Source of the DNA: Taudactylus pleione | Taxonomy: Eukaryota; Chordata; Amphibia; Anura; Myobatrachidae | Direction of reading: 5' to 3' | Assembly: GCA_031769625.1 (NCBI GenBank) | Contig: JAUIMM010000204.1 | Location: 130,001 to 194,000 of the forward strand | DNA length: 64,000 nucleotides | Shown here: positions 1-12,010 of the stretch, one piece after another | How the letters are laid out: each line of letters opens with the position of its first letter | Numbering within the stretch: the stretch's first letter is position 1 | The notes under the pieces: generated by a model | Told to the model about the DNA's origin: nothing | Database searches by the model: none | The model's input: only the letters and a program-made list of their open reading frames with translations | Program-made: the position numbers and the translations under genes

Positions 1-225
1 TTCACACAGGAACTCTTACAATCAGGGTGTCAACTACACAATAAAAATGAACAATATAAGCCACACTGTGCTCCCAATGAACAGTATATTATACACTGTA
101 CCCCCACTCCCAATATATACAACACTGTGTCCCAATTAACATTATTAGTCATAATGCAGCTTTAGAGATTGGTTCTGGTCATACATATACTACAAAAAGG
201 AATATGTCTCCTTACTTTAAAGTAG
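1..225. other. Unassigned AT-rich flank
   Basis: No coding potential is seen. Degenerate direct repeats of roughly 40 bp (an ACTGTG...CCCAAT motif recurs three times between about 60 and 160) suggest an old minisatellite. The hAT-like terminus begins just downstream. Confidence 0.4.
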
Positions 226-372
226 GGGTGAGCGGGTTCGGATTTCTGAAATCCGAACCCCCCCGATCCGAGTCCGATCCGAGTCAGGCTTGACTTTTCC
301 CGCCTGACTCGGATCTGAAATCGAGGCAAAACGTCATCATCCCGCCTTCCGAGTCTCGCGGGTTTTGGATCC

Positions 373-379
373 TATATAA
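373..379 (+). promoter_or_regulatory. TATA box of the hAT element
   Basis: CCTATATAAGG lies about 150 bp inside the 5' terminus and just upstream of a GC-rich stretch, as expected for an internal transposon promoter. Transcription would start near 400-405. Inferred from sequence only. Confidence 0.5.
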
Positions 380-466
380 GGTACCCGCGTCGGCGCCATT
401 TTCTCACTCGGCTGTGGACAGTGAAGAGGGAGGGTGGGAGTTAGGGCTGTGTAGTGTAGTGCTGCT

Positions 467-640
467 GTTGTCCACTACTTCAAAGTCCATAGGGGCTGGC
501 TGTGTTGTGCTGTGCTGCTGTTGTTAATAGGGGCTGTGTCCACTACTTCAAAGTCCATAGGGGCTGGCTGGACTGTGTTGTGCAGTCAGTTCTCCATAGG
601 GGCTGTGTCCACTCCAAAGTCCTGTGCAGTGTCCCAGTCC
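467..640 (+). repeat. Short direct repeats in the hAT leader
   Basis: The phrase CACTACTTCAAAGTCCATAG followed by GGGCTGGCTG occurs at about 473 and again at about 540, and a shorter diverged copy lies near 592-620. These look like local duplications in the untranslated leader and precede the large tandem array. Confidence 0.6.
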
Positions 641-712
641 TAAAGGGGTGCTGTAGTGTTGTCCAGGGGGTGCTCTGTCCATCAGGGGTGCTCCCCCCAA
701 GTGCTAAAAAAA

Positions 713-3700
713 TAATATATTTTCTGTGTTTGTGAATTGTGTGCGCAGTAGCCGCACGTGCATCAACAAAGTAGTGCCAAGCGTGCACCTGTGTCATAAG
801 TAAAGGGCCGGCTGGCTTGACCGTTAAGGGTGCTGTGACCCCCAAAGTACACTCCAGTCCAAACCAAAAAAAAAATTATTTTCTGTGTTTGTGAATTGTG
901 TGCGCAGTAGCCGCACGTGCATCAACAAAGTAGTGCCAAGCGTGCGCCTGTGTCATAAGTAAAGGGCCGTCTGGCTTGACCATTAAAGGGTGTTGTAACC
1001 CCCAAAGTACACTCCAGTCCAAACCAAAAAAAAAATTATTTTCTGTGTTTGTGAATTGTGTGCGCAGTAGCCGCACGTGCATCAACAAAGTAGTGCCAAG
1101 CGTGCGCCTGTGTCATAAGTAAAGGGCCGGCTGGCTTGACCGTTAAAGGGTGCTGTAACCCCCGAATTACACTTCAGTCCAAACCAAAAAAAAATAATTT
1201 TCTGTGTTTGTGAATTGTGTGCGCAGTAGCCGCACGTGCATCAACAAAGTAGTGCCAAGCGTGCGCCTGTGTCATAAGTAAAGGGCCGGCTGGCTTGACC
1301 GTTAAAGGGTGCTGTAACCCCCAAAGTACACTCCAGTCCAAACCAAAAAAAAAATTATTTTCTGTGTTTGTGAATTGTGTGCGCAGTAGCCGCACGTGCA
1401 TCAACAAAGTAGTGCCAAGCGTGCGCCTGTGTCATAAGTAAAGGGCTGGCTGGCTTGACCGTTAAAGGGTGCTGTAACCCCCGAAAGTACACTCCAGTCC
1501 AAACCAAAAAAAAATTATTTTCTGTGTTTGTGAATTGTGTGCGCAGTAGCCGCACGTGCATCAACAAAGTAGTGCCAAGCGTGCGCCTGTGTCATAAGTA
1601 AAGGGCCGGCTGGCTTGACCGTTAAGGGTGCTGTAACCCCCGAAAGTACACTCCAGTCCAAACCAAAAAAAAAATTATTTTCTGTGTTTGTGAATTGTGT
1701 GCGCAGTAGCCGCACGTGCATCAACAAAGTAGTGCCAAGCGTGCGCCTGTGTCATAAGTAAAGGGCCGGCTGGCTTGACCGTTAAAGGGTGCTGTAACCC
1801 CCAAAATACACTCCAGTCCAAACCAAAAAAAAAATTATTTTCTGTGTTTGTGAATTGTGTGCGCAGTAGCCGCACGTGCATCAACAAAGTAGTGCCAAGC
1901 GTGCGCCTGTGTCATAAGTAAAGGGCCGGCTGGCTTGACCGTTAAAGGGTGCTGTAACCCCCAAAGTACACTCCAGTCCAAACCAAAAAAAAAATTATTT
2001 TCTGTGTTTGTGAATTGTGTGCGCAGTAGCCGCACGTGCATCAACAAAGTAGTGCCAAGCGTGCGCCTGTGTCATAAGTAAAGGGCCGGCTGGCTTGACC
2101 GTTAAAGGGTGCTGTAACCCCCGAAAGTACACTCCAGTCCAAACCAAAAAAAAAATATTTTCTGTGTTTGTGAATTGTGTGCGCAGTAGCCGCACGTGCA
2201 TCAACAAAGTAGTGCCAAGCTTTCGCCTGTGTCATAAGTAAAGGGCCGGCTGGCTTGACCGTTAAAGGGTGCTGTAACCCCCAAAGTACACTCCAGTCCA
2301 AACCAAAAAAAAAATTATTTTCTGTGTTTGTGAATTGTGTGCGCAGTAGCCGCACGTGCATCAACAAAGTAGTGCCAAGCGTGCGCCTGTGTCATAAGTA
2401 AAGGGCCGGCTGGCTTGACCGTTAAAGGGTGCTGTAACCCCCGAATTACACTTCAGTCCAAACCAAAAAAAAATAATTTTCTGTGTTTGTGAATTGTGTG
2501 CGCAGTAGCCGCACGTGCATCAACAAAGTAGTGCCAAGCGTGCGCCTGTGTCATAAGTAAAGGGCCGGCTGGCTTGACCGTTAAAGGGTGCTGTAACCCC
2601 CAAAGTACACTCCAGTCCAAACCAAAAAAAAAATTATTTTCTGTGTTTGTGAATTGTGTGCGCAGTAGCCGCACGTGCATCAACAAAGTAGTGCCAAGCG
2701 TGCGCCTGTGTCATAAGTAAAGGGCTGGCTGGCTTGACCGTTAAAGGGTGCTGTAACCCCCGAAAGTACACTCCAGTCCAAACCAAAAAAAAATTATTTT
2801 CTGTGTTTGTGAATTGTGTGCGCAGTAGCCGCACGTGCATCAACAAAGTAGTGCCAAGCGTGCGCCTGTGTCATAAGTAAAGGGCCGGCTGGCTTGACCG
2901 TTAAGGGTGCTGTAACCCCCGAAAGTACACTCCAGTCCAAACCAAAAAAAAAATTATTTTCTGTGTTTGTGAATTGTGTGCGCAGTAGCCGCACGTGCAT
3001 CAACAAAGTAGTGCCAAGCGTGCGCCTGTGTCATAAGTAAAGGGCCGGCTGGCTTGACCGTTAAAGGGTGCTGTAACCCCCAAAATACACTCCAGTCCAA
3101 ACCAAAAAAAAAATTATTTTCTGTGTTTGTGAATTGTGTGCGCAGTAGCCGCACGTGCATCAACAAAGTAGTGCCAAGCGTGCGCCTGTGTCATAAGTAA
3201 AGGGCCGGCTGGCTTGACCGTTAAAGGGTGCTGTAACCCCCAAAATACACTCCAGTCCAAACCAAAAAAAAAATTATTTTCTGTGTTTGTGAATTGTGTG
3301 CGCAGTAGCCGCACGTGCATCAACAAAGTAGTGCCAAGCGTGCGCCTGTGTCATAAGTAAAGGGCCGGCTGGCTTGACCGTTAAAGGGTGCTGTAACCCC
3401 CGAAAGTACACTCCAGTCCAAACCAAAAAAAAAATATTTTCTGTGTTTGTGAATTGTGTGCGCAGTAGCCGCACATGCATCAAGAAAGTAGTGCCAAGCG
3501 TGCGCCTGTGTCATAAGTAAAGGGCCGGCTGGCTTGACCGTTAAAGGGTGCTGTAACCCCCAAAGTACACTCCAGTCCAAACCAAAAAAAAAATTATTTT
3601 CTGTGTTTGTGAATTGTGTGCGCAGTAGCCGCACGTGCATCAACAAAGTAGTGCCAAGCGTGCGCCTGTGTCATAAGTAAAGGGCCGTCTGGCTTGACCG

Positions 3701-5060
3701 TTAAAGGGTGTTGTAACCCCCAAAGTACACTCCAGTCCAAACCAAAAAAAAAATTATTTTCTGTGTTTGTGAATTGTGTGCGCAGTAGCCGCACGTGCAT
3801 CAACAAAGTAGTGCCAAGCGTGCGCCTGTGTCATAAGTAAAGGGCCGGCTGGCTTGACCGTTAAAGGGTGCTGTAACCCCCGAATTACACTTCAGTCCAA
3901 ACCAAAAAAAAATAATTTTCTGTGTTTGTGAATTGTGTGCGCAGTAGCCGCACGTGCATCAACAAAGTAGTGCCAAGCGTGCGCCTGTGTCATAAGTAAA
4001 GGGCCGGCTGGCTTGACCGTTAAAGGGTGCTGTAACCCCCAAAGTACACTCCAGTCCAAACCAAAAAAAAAATTATTTTCTGTGTTTGTGAATTGTGTGC
4101 GCAGTAGCCGCACGTGCATCAACAAAGTAGTGCCAAGCGTGCGCCTGTGTCATAAGTAAAGGGCTGGCTGGCTTGACCGTTAAAGGGTGCTGTAACCCCC
4201 GAAAGTACACTCCAGTCCAAACCAAAAAAAAATTATTTTCTGTGTTTGTGAATTGTGTGCGCAGTAGCCGCACGTGCATCAACAAAGTAGTGCCAAGCGT
4301 GCGCCTGTGTCATAAGTAAAGGGCCGGCTGGCTTGACCGTTAAGGGTGCTGTAACCCCCGAAAGTACACTCCAGTTGAAACCAAAAAAAAAATTATTTTC
4401 TGTGTTTGTGAATTGTGTGCGCAGTAGCCGCACGTGCATCAACAAAGTAGTGCCAAGCGTGCGCCTGTGTCATAAGTAAAGGGCCGGCTGGCTTGACCGT
4501 TAAAGGGTGCTGTAACCCCCAAAATACACTCCAGTCCAAACCAAAAAAAAAATTATTTTCTGTGTTTGTGAATTGTGTGCGCAGTAGCCGCACGTGCATC
4601 AACAAAGTAGTGCCAAGCGTGCGCCTGTGTCATAAGTAAAGGGCCGGCTGGCTTGACCGTTAAAGGGTGCTGTAACCCCCAAAGTACACTCCAGTCCAAA
4701 CCAAAAAAAAAATTATTTTCTGTGTTTGTGAATTGTGTGCGCAGTAGCCGCACGTGCATCAACAAAGTAGTGCCAAGCGTGCGCCTGTGTCATAAGTAAA
4801 GGGCCGGCTGGCTTGACCGTTAAAGGGTGCTGTAACCCCCGAAAGTACACTCCAGTCCAAACCAAAAAAAAAATATTTTCTGTGTTTGTGAATTGTGTGC
4901 GCAGTAGCCGCACGTGCATCAACAAAGTAGTGCCAAGCGTGCGCCTGTGTCATAAGTAAAGGGCCGGCTGGCTTGACCGTTAAAGGGTGCTGTAACCCCC
5001 AAAGTACACTCCAGTCCAAACCAAAAAAAAAATTATTTTCTGTGTTTAGCCGCACGTATA
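713..5060 (+). repeat. 27-copy 160-bp tandem array with higher-order structure
   Basis: Twenty-seven nearly identical monomers of about 160 bp run from just after the leader to 22 bp before the transposase ATG. Each monomer has an A-rich tract, CTGTGTTTGTGAATTGTG, a CACGTG E-box core and a conserved GTAAAGGGCCGGCTGGC segment. Diagnostic variants repeat in order. CCGAATTAC occurs at 1164, 2443 and 3882. A GGGCTGGCTGG monomer occurs near 1446, 2725 and 4164. A GTTAAGGG monomer occurs near 1621, 2900 and 4340. This shows blocks of 8, 9 and 8 monomers (spacings 1,279 and 1,439 bp). The array ends by merging into the leader at TGTTTAGCCGCACG. Short minus-strand frames in each monomer are repeat artefacts. 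Confidence 0.97.
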
Positions 5061-5081
5061 TATCAAATCGATATAACATAA

Positions 5082-8000
5082 ATGGAGGACCAAACTTTCT
5101 CCGATAAAAATAAAATAGAGAAAGATCAAGAACCACTTCCTCCTAGTGCTGAAGCTGCTGCCACTAGTCATGACATAGACGATAACATGCCATCAACGTC
5201 GTCTGCCAAGGCCGATGCCCAATGTCATAGTAGAGGGCACATACAATCCCAAATGACAAAGTTCAGGAAAATGACCTTGAAAAAAACATTTAAATCAGCT
5301 GAAGAGAAACGTAAACTTGCCAATATGCCATTTACGACACGGAGTGGCAAGGAACGGCTAAGGTCGATCCCTAGTATGTTCATGACTAGTGGTTCAGCTT
5401 CACATGATGATGGAAGCCCTCCTCCCACTAAAAAAATCAAAAGAGTTAAGCTGGCAAAAGCACAGCGAAGAAGATATCACAAATCCCCAAGGAGAGTGGT
5501 GGTTGCGATGCCTGACCTTCCCAGCACTGGACGGGAAGAGGTGGCTCTTTCCACCATTTGCACGCCCCCTGCAAGTGCTGAAAGGAGCACCCACAGTCCA
5601 CTTGCTGATATGCAAATTGAAGATGTCACTGTTGAAGTACAACAGGATGAGGATACTGGTGTAGCTGGCGCTGAGGAGGAAGTTGGCGAGGAGGATTCTG
5701 ATGGTGATGTGGTTTGTTTAAATCAGGCTCCGGGGGAGACAGTTGTTGTCCGTGGGATGAAAAAGCCCATCACGGTCATGCCTGGGCAGAAGACCAAACA
5801 TTCCACCTCTTTGGTCTGGCAATATTTCTATCCAAATCCGGACAACAACTGTCTTGCCATATGTACCATATGTAAAGGTGAAATAAGTAGGGGTAGGGAC
5901 GTCAACCACCTAGGAACATCCTCCCTTATACAGCACCTGCAGCGCGTTCATAAAAAGTTACTGTCAAGTTCAGAAACTTTGGCTAAGACCGTAAGCAGTC
6001 CAGGGACACCTAAATCCCGTTGTATCCAAGCGCCTGCAAACCACACCGTCAACTCCCTCCTCGTCAATTTCCTCCTTAGTCAGGATCGGAAGTAGTCCTG
6101 CAGGCTATGTCACTGGCATGACTGACTCTCCTATCCGGGATTCCTCCGGAGGATCCTGCATTGCTACGCCTACTGCTGCTGCTGTTGCTGCTGCTGGGAG
6201 TCGTTCATCATCCCAGAGAGGAAGTAGGAACACCACTACTTTTACTAAACAATTGACCCTCCAACAGTCCTTAGCGAGGAGGATGAAGTACGACAGCAGT
6301 CATCCTGAAGCAAAACGTATAACTGAGGCCTTGACTGCTATGTTGGTGTTAGACGTGCGTCCGGTATCCGCCATTAGTGCAGTGGGATTTAGACAATTGA
6401 TGGAGGTAGTGTGTCCCCGGTTCCAAATCCCATCTAGATTCCACTTCACTAGGCAGGCGATACCGAGACTGTACAGAAACGTCAGAAAAAGTGTCCTCAG
6501 TGTCCTGAAAAATGCCGTTGTACACAATGTCCACTTAACCACGGACATGTGGACAAGTGGAACAGGGCAGACTAAGGACTATATGACTGTGACAGCCCAC
6601 TGGGTAGATGTATCACCTTACGCAGCAACAGCGTCACCAGTAGCAGCATCTCAGAAATGCCAGCTCGTTACAAGGCAGGCTACGCTGTGTATCACCGGTT
6701 TCAGTAAGAGGCACACCGCCGACAACCTCTTAGAGAAACTGAGGGAAATCATCGCCCAGTGGCTTACCCCACTTAGACTCTCCTGGGGATTTGTGATATC
6801 TGACAACGCCACCAATATTGTGCGGGCATTACATCTGGGCAAATTCCAGCACGTCCCATGTTTTGCTCACACAATAAACTTGGTGGTGCAGAATTTTCTG
6901 AAAAGCGACAGGGGCGTGCAGGAGACGCTTTGGGTGGCCCGAAAAATTTCTGGCCACTTTCGCCATTCAGCGACTGCGTGCCGAAGACTGGAGCGCCAGC
7001 AAACACTCTTGAACCTGCCCCACCATCACCTGAATCAAGAGGTTGTGACGCGGTGGAACTCAACCCTCTATATGCTTCAGAGGATGGAGGAGCAGCAAAA
7101 GGCCATACAAGCCTATACATCTACCTATGACATAGGCAAAGGAGGGGGTATGCACCTGACTCAAGCGCAGTGGAGAATGATTTCCGTGTGGTGCAAGGTT
7201 CTCCAGCCCTTCGAACTTGCCACACGTGAAGTCAGTTCAGACACTGCCAGCTTGAGTCAGGTCATTCCCCTCATCAGGCTTTTGCAGAAGCAGCTGGAGA
7301 AAGTGAAGGAGGAGCTAAGATGGAGCGATTCCGCTCGGCATGTGGGGACTTGTGGATGAAGCCCTTCATTCGCTTTGCCAGGATTCCAGGGTGGTCAATC
7401 TGTTGAAATCAGACCACTACATTTTGGCCACCGTGCTCGATCCTAGGTTTAAAGCCTATGTGGTGTCTCTCTTTCCGGCCGACACAAGCCTGCAGAGGTG
7501 CAAAGACCTGCTGGTGAACACACTGTCAGCTGAAGCGGAACGTGACACGTCAACGGCTCCTTCTTCATTTTCTCCCGCAACTGGGGCTGCCAGGAAAAAA
7601 CTTAGGTATCCTAAGCAACCCGCTGGCGGTGATGCAGGGCAGGCAGGACCAAGTTTGGACATCTGGTCCGGACTGAAGGACCTGGCAACAATTTCTGACA
7701 TGTCTACTGTCACTGCATATGATACTGTCACCATTGACAGAATGGTGGAGGATTACATCGGTGACAGCATCCAAGTAGGCATGTCAGACAGTCCATACCT
7801 GTACTGGCAGGAAAAAGAGGCAATTTGGAGGCCCCTGTACAAACTGGCTCTAGTTGCCCCCCCTCCAGTGTGTACTCCGAAAGAGTGTTTAGTGCAGCCG
7901 GGAACCTTGTCAGCGAAAGGCGTAGAAGGTTGCTTCCACAGAATGTGGAGAAGATGATGTTCATCAAAATTAATTATCAGCTCTTCCAGGGAGACCAGCC

Positions 8001-8124
8001 TCCAGAAGGTACAGAGGGACCTGTGGTGGTTGATTCAAGTGGGGACGAGTTAATACTTTGTGAGGATGAGGATGTACACACTGAAGAGGGTGAGGAATCG
8101 GTGGATGAGGAGGATGGTGGATGA
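5082..8124 (+). pseudogene. hAT transposase with N-terminal BED zinc finger, three frameshifts
   Basis: The first segment (5082-6095) begins at an ATG 22 bp after the array. Near residues 250-292 it carries a BED zinc finger, with C261 and C264 (CTIC) and H285 and H290 (HLQRVH). The frame shifts near 6055; the second segment runs to 7359. It holds the hAT catalytic landmarks: DMWTSG, then GFVISDNATN and HVPCFAHTINLVVQ, then RWNSTLYML. A second shift near 7335-7340 leads to LDPRFKAY, and a third in a C-run near 7858 leads to the C-terminal dimerisation motif ERVFSAAGNLVSERR. A Glu/Asp-rich tail ends at 8124. The order BED, catalytic core, dimerisation domain matches ZBED/Ac-like hAT transposases that cut and paste DNA in the nucleus. 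Motifs are well kept, so decay is recent, but no intact product is possible. Confidence 0.93.
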
Positions 8125-8159
8125 GCAGCGCTCCCACGGCCATTTCACATATTACTGCT

Positions 8160-8193
8160 GAATGAGCTTCTGCGCATGTGCAGAAGCTCATTC
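8160..8193. repeat. Perfect 14-bp hairpin
   Basis: GAATGAGCTTCTGC and its exact reverse complement flank the six bases GCATGT. The hairpin lies 36 bp after the hAT stop codon, and may belong to the hAT 3' region or to a MITE core. Confidence 0.8.
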
Positions 8194-8199
8194 ATGACT

Positions 8200-8319
8200 G
8201 CTGCCGATCGTGGTAGCGACCTTCAGAGCGGCCGGCCGGTGGTTAGTATAAAGCGGCCCATCAGAGGGGAGATGGGACCGGCCCAGCGGGGACTTTCCCG
8301 GTGGCCCAATCCGCCCCTG
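8200..8319. mobile_element. Right-end fragment of another hAT-like element
   Basis: The sequence ends in GGCCCAATCCGCCCCTG, which read in reverse is a CAGGGGCGGATTGGGC terminus typical of non-autonomous hAT elements. TATGCCCC follows and could be a target duplication, but no left partner is present nearby, so this is a truncated copy. Left edge uncertain. Confidence 0.4.
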
Positions 8320-9710
8320 TATGCCCCTATAGTTATTAGTAAGGTAAGGTTTTTCTTTTTTTTTTATATAGAGATAGTTACCCATATGCTAATTAGTAGA
8401 GGGGTTACACATTTACATAATCATTAAGTGCCATTTGTTTTGTCATGTTACAGTCAAGTTAAAAAGTAGTGTTTCCCTTTGTTGATTTGTAGACTATCAT
8501 ATTAAGTGAAGAATGGAAAGACATTGAGGTTTTGAAGGTAGGCACTAGTCACCCCCCTCAGCACAGTGCCCCCTCCACACCACCTATGCGGACCACATTT
8601 CCACAAGACTGGTCTTGCACTCCATATAACTTGTGAAACTCCCACGGCGCTGGTCACACCCTCTGCGGCAGCACACAATAGGCCCTTCATAGATTTCAGC
8701 TCCAGGCCTATGTGGACCTTAATCTGGTACTGAATGATAGTATTGGAAATAAAGTTTCTGCACTCAGAGGTGGCAAGCAACAGGTATGAAAGAGTCACCA
8801 CTGCGGTAGAAAAGAATAAAGGCATCAGGAGAGACAAGTCATGTAGTGTGTATGGTACATTAGCCAACAGGACTTCTATACTGGCTAGCCAGAAGAGGGT
8901 GCTGTTTGAATACTACAAAGTAGTAAGGGGGTTTACTGTACATTACACACCAATCAATAATATGCAATTACTAACTATAACTACTACGATTCAGTATGCA
9001 GTAGGGATATTCTTTGTACATTATCCACAATAAATCAGGAATTACCTGGATACCGCAAATAGAATGTCATAGGATAAGCTTACTCTACCACCATGTTGAT
9101 TAGTTTTATGTGTCTTGGGATCACGTCTGCTGTGTAGTAGGCGGAGCTTTGTCTCAGGATGCACGGTTCACCATACTGAAGAACAGTTGGGGGATTGATG
9201 TAAAAGTTGACTATCTGTAGGACACAGGACTTCAGCAGCTTTAGGCAACTTGCAAACCAGCAAAATCTTTGAGCCTAATAATATCCATTGCTCATTAATA
9301 GGTTTTCAAAGAGCTGATGCACCTCACATACGTATACAGTATTTTCCAAAAGTTGGCAGTGTATAATTCAGTGCAGGTTGATTCAGTTACCCTGCATGAG
9401 AAGGAGCCGGAGCAAGGATCACAGTTGTAACAGTACACTCAATGCCAGAGGGTAGGAGTTTCCTGCTATCTTCACACTGCCATAGTGAATAGATCTGTAC
9501 ATGTGATAACTATAGCCATACCTAATAAGGTGCATGACCATCCAAGCCTTGTGTTTCACATATTTTATTTTCTACACAAGTTTAGTTATATTTAGCTCTT
9601 AAGTTTTAGATACATTTCCTCTATGTCATTCTGCTGGAGATAATGCTATCTGTGTTTGGATAAATTTGCAGTTCCATTGTAATGCCTAGAATGCTAGATG
9701 TAATTCTATG
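8320..9710. other. Unassigned noncoding DNA
   Basis: About 1.4 kb of AT-rich sequence. I see no domain-bearing reading frame, terminal repeat or tandem repeat. Short open frames of up to 121 codons have no recognisable motif. Confidence 0.5.
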
Positions 9711-9864
9711 GGGGAGATGTACCAAGCTTTGGAGAGAGAGTGGAAAAGTTGCCCAAAGCAACCAAACAGCTTCTGTCATTTATCTTGTGCAGTCTTTGAA
9801 ATGACACTTAGAAGCTGATGGGTTGCTTTGGTCAATTACTCCACTTTATCTCTCTCCAAGGCTT
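9711..9864. mobile_element. Palindromic MITE
   Basis: The left arm (AAGCTTTGGAGAGAGAGTGG ... TTGCCCAAAGCAACC) is the inverted copy of the right arm (GGTTGCTTTGGTCAATTACT ... TCTCTCCAAGGCTT). The two arms surround a core of about 60 bp. The right terminus after GGCTT has diverged. Noncoding. Confidence 0.75.
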
Positions 9865-10206
9865 CTGTGTTCTCATCTGCTGGTTCCAACTACAATGCAA
9901 CTCAAAAATCATTGGAATCAAAATCCATTTATCTCTATGCTGCATCTCTTCTGCTGTCTACTCAGACAACAGCAATCAGGGGCGCCGAGAGAAGGGTGGG
10001 ACCGGGCTTGTTGGAGGGGCCAGTAGGGAGCCCAGGCCCCCTCCCCAGTATTCTTACCTTGCTTCGGCACACTGGCCCCACCTCCACTTGGTGCCATCTT
10101 CCCAGTCACATTTTCGGGATTATGGTTCCGCACAGTGAAATAAAAAACTCTGGCACTATGCCAGAATCTTTGCTACAGTACTCAGGCCTGGTGCTGCTTT
10201 CTAAAT
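9865..10206. other. Unassigned noncoding DNA
   Basis: A GC-rich piece at about 9975-10065 (GGGGCGCCGAGAGAAGGG onward) resembles an interspersed-repeat terminus, but I cannot pair it with another end. No coding evidence. Confidence 0.35.
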
Positions 10207-10599
10207 GGGCCTATCTATTAGACGACTTTTTGAACGATCTGACCAAAACCAGGAGGTTTTGGTCGGAACGTTCAGAAAATGAGAGATATGGTAAGAACTT
10301 ACCCTTGTTATCTCTCTTTCTTCGAAGTCCATAGGTTCCACAGGGTTGACCTTGGGGTTATAGGTTGGGAACCAAATCTGGGCACCACACAGTTAAGCTT
10401 TTAGCTCCCAGGATGTACTGGGTCCACTCTCCCTATAATCCCGCCCCCAAGCCAGAGGCACCTCAGTTTGTAAGTAGCCAAAGGCTGGAGGAGGAAAGAA
10501 AAAGAGAGAAGACTGGAACACTCAAGACTCACACTCACAGAGAAGGAGACGGGAAACCGGTGACCAGTAACACAGCCCAAATGAAGCCAGGTGCGTCAG

Positions 10600-10725
10600 G
10601 GCGGGTGCCCTGTGGACCCTATGGACTTCGAAGAAAGAGAGATAACAAGGGTAAGTTCTTACCATATCTCTCATTTTCTTCTTCAGAGTCCATAGGGGTC
10701 CACAGGGTTGACTTTGGGGATGTCC
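10600..10725 (-). repeat. DIRS internal complementary region
   Basis: Bases 10618-10677 are the exact reverse complement of the left terminus 10276-10335. The next stretch (CTTCTTCAGAGTCCATAGG) is the complement of the right terminus near 14070-14088. The region therefore joins copies of both ends head to tail, as expected of the template used to complete DIRS circles. Confidence 0.9.
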
Positions 10726-10729
10726 CAAA

Positions 10730-12010
10730 GCAGTCCTTATAAGGGTGGGGACGCTCTTGTGATGAGAGGAGAATCAGTCGCCCAAAAGGAAGCATCCTGA
10801 GAGGCAAAGGAATCCAATGCATAGAGCCTAAGAAAGGTGTGGACAGAAGACCACGTGGCCACCTTGCAAGGCAGAACAGCCAAGGCGCCACAGCGAGCTG
10901 CCCACAAGGGGCCCACAGCCCGAGTAGAATAAGCATTAACAGAAACAGAAAGGCCGTCCTCCTTGTAGGCCCCTGCCATCTAGGCAATTTCCGTTTATTG
11001 TCTGGCCATCCGTTCCTGTGAACTTCATCGACTACAAATAAGGAGTCTGATGTCCTGAAGGAACTTGAACGGACCACGTAAATCCGGAGAGGCCAGACCA
11101 CAGTCAATAAGGCCACCCCAGCCGAGAGGACTGGAGACTGAAATGTCGGTACAAGAAGTTCCTGAATAATATGGAACTTAAAAACCTCTTTAGGAAGAAA
11201 CACAGGGTAAGTGTGACTCACAGCCCTGTCTTGGTGAAATATCCAGAAGAGGGAGCCACATAAGAATGCTCCCAAATCCGACACTCTCCTGGCAGAAGAA
11301 AACACCAAACGAAAGAGAGTCTAAGCCATAAACCACGTAAGGGCTATTAAAGCTAGTGGTTCAAATGGAGGCCACAGGAGGACACGAAGAACAACTGCCA
11401 AATCCCAAGGAGCCCCCAGGGGGGATAAAGGGAGGTAGAATTAGGAAAACACCCTGAAGGAGGGTTCGGATACCTGAGAGTGGAGCAATTCCACATCTGA
11501 ACGAAACTGACAGTGCAGAGACCCGCACTTTTAGGAAGGCCAGGTGGAGGGCGAGACCTAAGCCAGCTGGAAGGAATGCCAGAACTTCTGGAAATCCTAA
11601 ACACCTGAGGATTGTAGCTACAGGTATGATACCATAAGAATTATGCATGCCACAGTCTGTGGTAAATCCCAGCAAAAGTTGGCCTATGCGCTGGAAATAT
11701 CCCGACGATGACAGAGTCAGAGAAGCCATAGGACCACATTAGGGATGCAGTCAAAGACAAATGATCCCGGACCAGGGAAAGGACAACAGATCCGGATATT
11801 GAGGCAGCAGGAACGGAGCATCGATGGGGAGACTCCGAAAATCTAAGTACCAGTGACGTCTGGGGCAATCTGGAGGCACCAGCAGGAGAGTACCTCCATC
11901 TCGATTGAACTTCCGAAGACCTCGAGGAAGAAGGGAGACCAAAGGAAACAGGTACACAAAGTGGCAGGTCCACTTCACCGACAACGCGTCACCGAAGGAT
12001 TGCTGCAGCA
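10730..12010 (-). pseudogene. DIRS tyrosine recombinase, degenerate
   Basis: Read on the minus strand, fragments in shifting frames match the DIRS recombinase. They include a SPHRCSVPAAS-type N-terminal part near 11830, FAGIYHRLWHA near 11641-11673, and the catalytic-domain segment SSARRVSDLGAFLC near 11260-11300, which holds the first conserved Arg region. These align with better-kept counterparts in the plus-strand DIRS copy (ARIYHRIWRS and SSARRVSDLAALSC near 34070 and 34440). The enzyme would integrate circular DNA by strand exchange. Several frameshifts and stops make it inactive. Confidence 0.85.

Larger units (their letters stand above)
226..8124 (+). mobile_element. hAT-family DNA transposon with BED-finger transposase, 3' end missing
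   Basis: The element starts near 226 with the terminus TAGGGGTGAGCGGG. Subterminal hairpins follow (GGTTCGGATTT pairs with the adjacent AAATCCGAACC), together with several CCGATCCGAGTC-type repeats, a layout expected of transposase-binding subterminal repeats. A TATA box, a repeated leader, a 160-bp tandem array and the transposase reading frame come next. No inverted copy of the 5' terminus is seen after the coding region, so the 3' terminus is lost or replaced. Family assignment rests on the transposase; the left boundary is approximate because no target duplication can be paired. Confidence 0.8.

Noticed and set aside
876..4925. About 25 overlapping minus-strand frames of about 70 codons with near-identical translations
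   Set aside because: They are the 160-bp tandem repeat read in one frame. Each overlaps the next and has no promoter, domain or codon signal.
8193..8330. Reading the CCGCCCCTG end as the 3' terminus of the BED-finger hAT element
   Set aside because: It does not match the element's 5' terminus TAGGGGTGAGCGGG, so it is more likely a fragment of another hAT family.
8502..8867. A 121-codon minus-strand frame
   Set aside because: No recognisable domain or neighbours, and of a length expected by chance in this composition.
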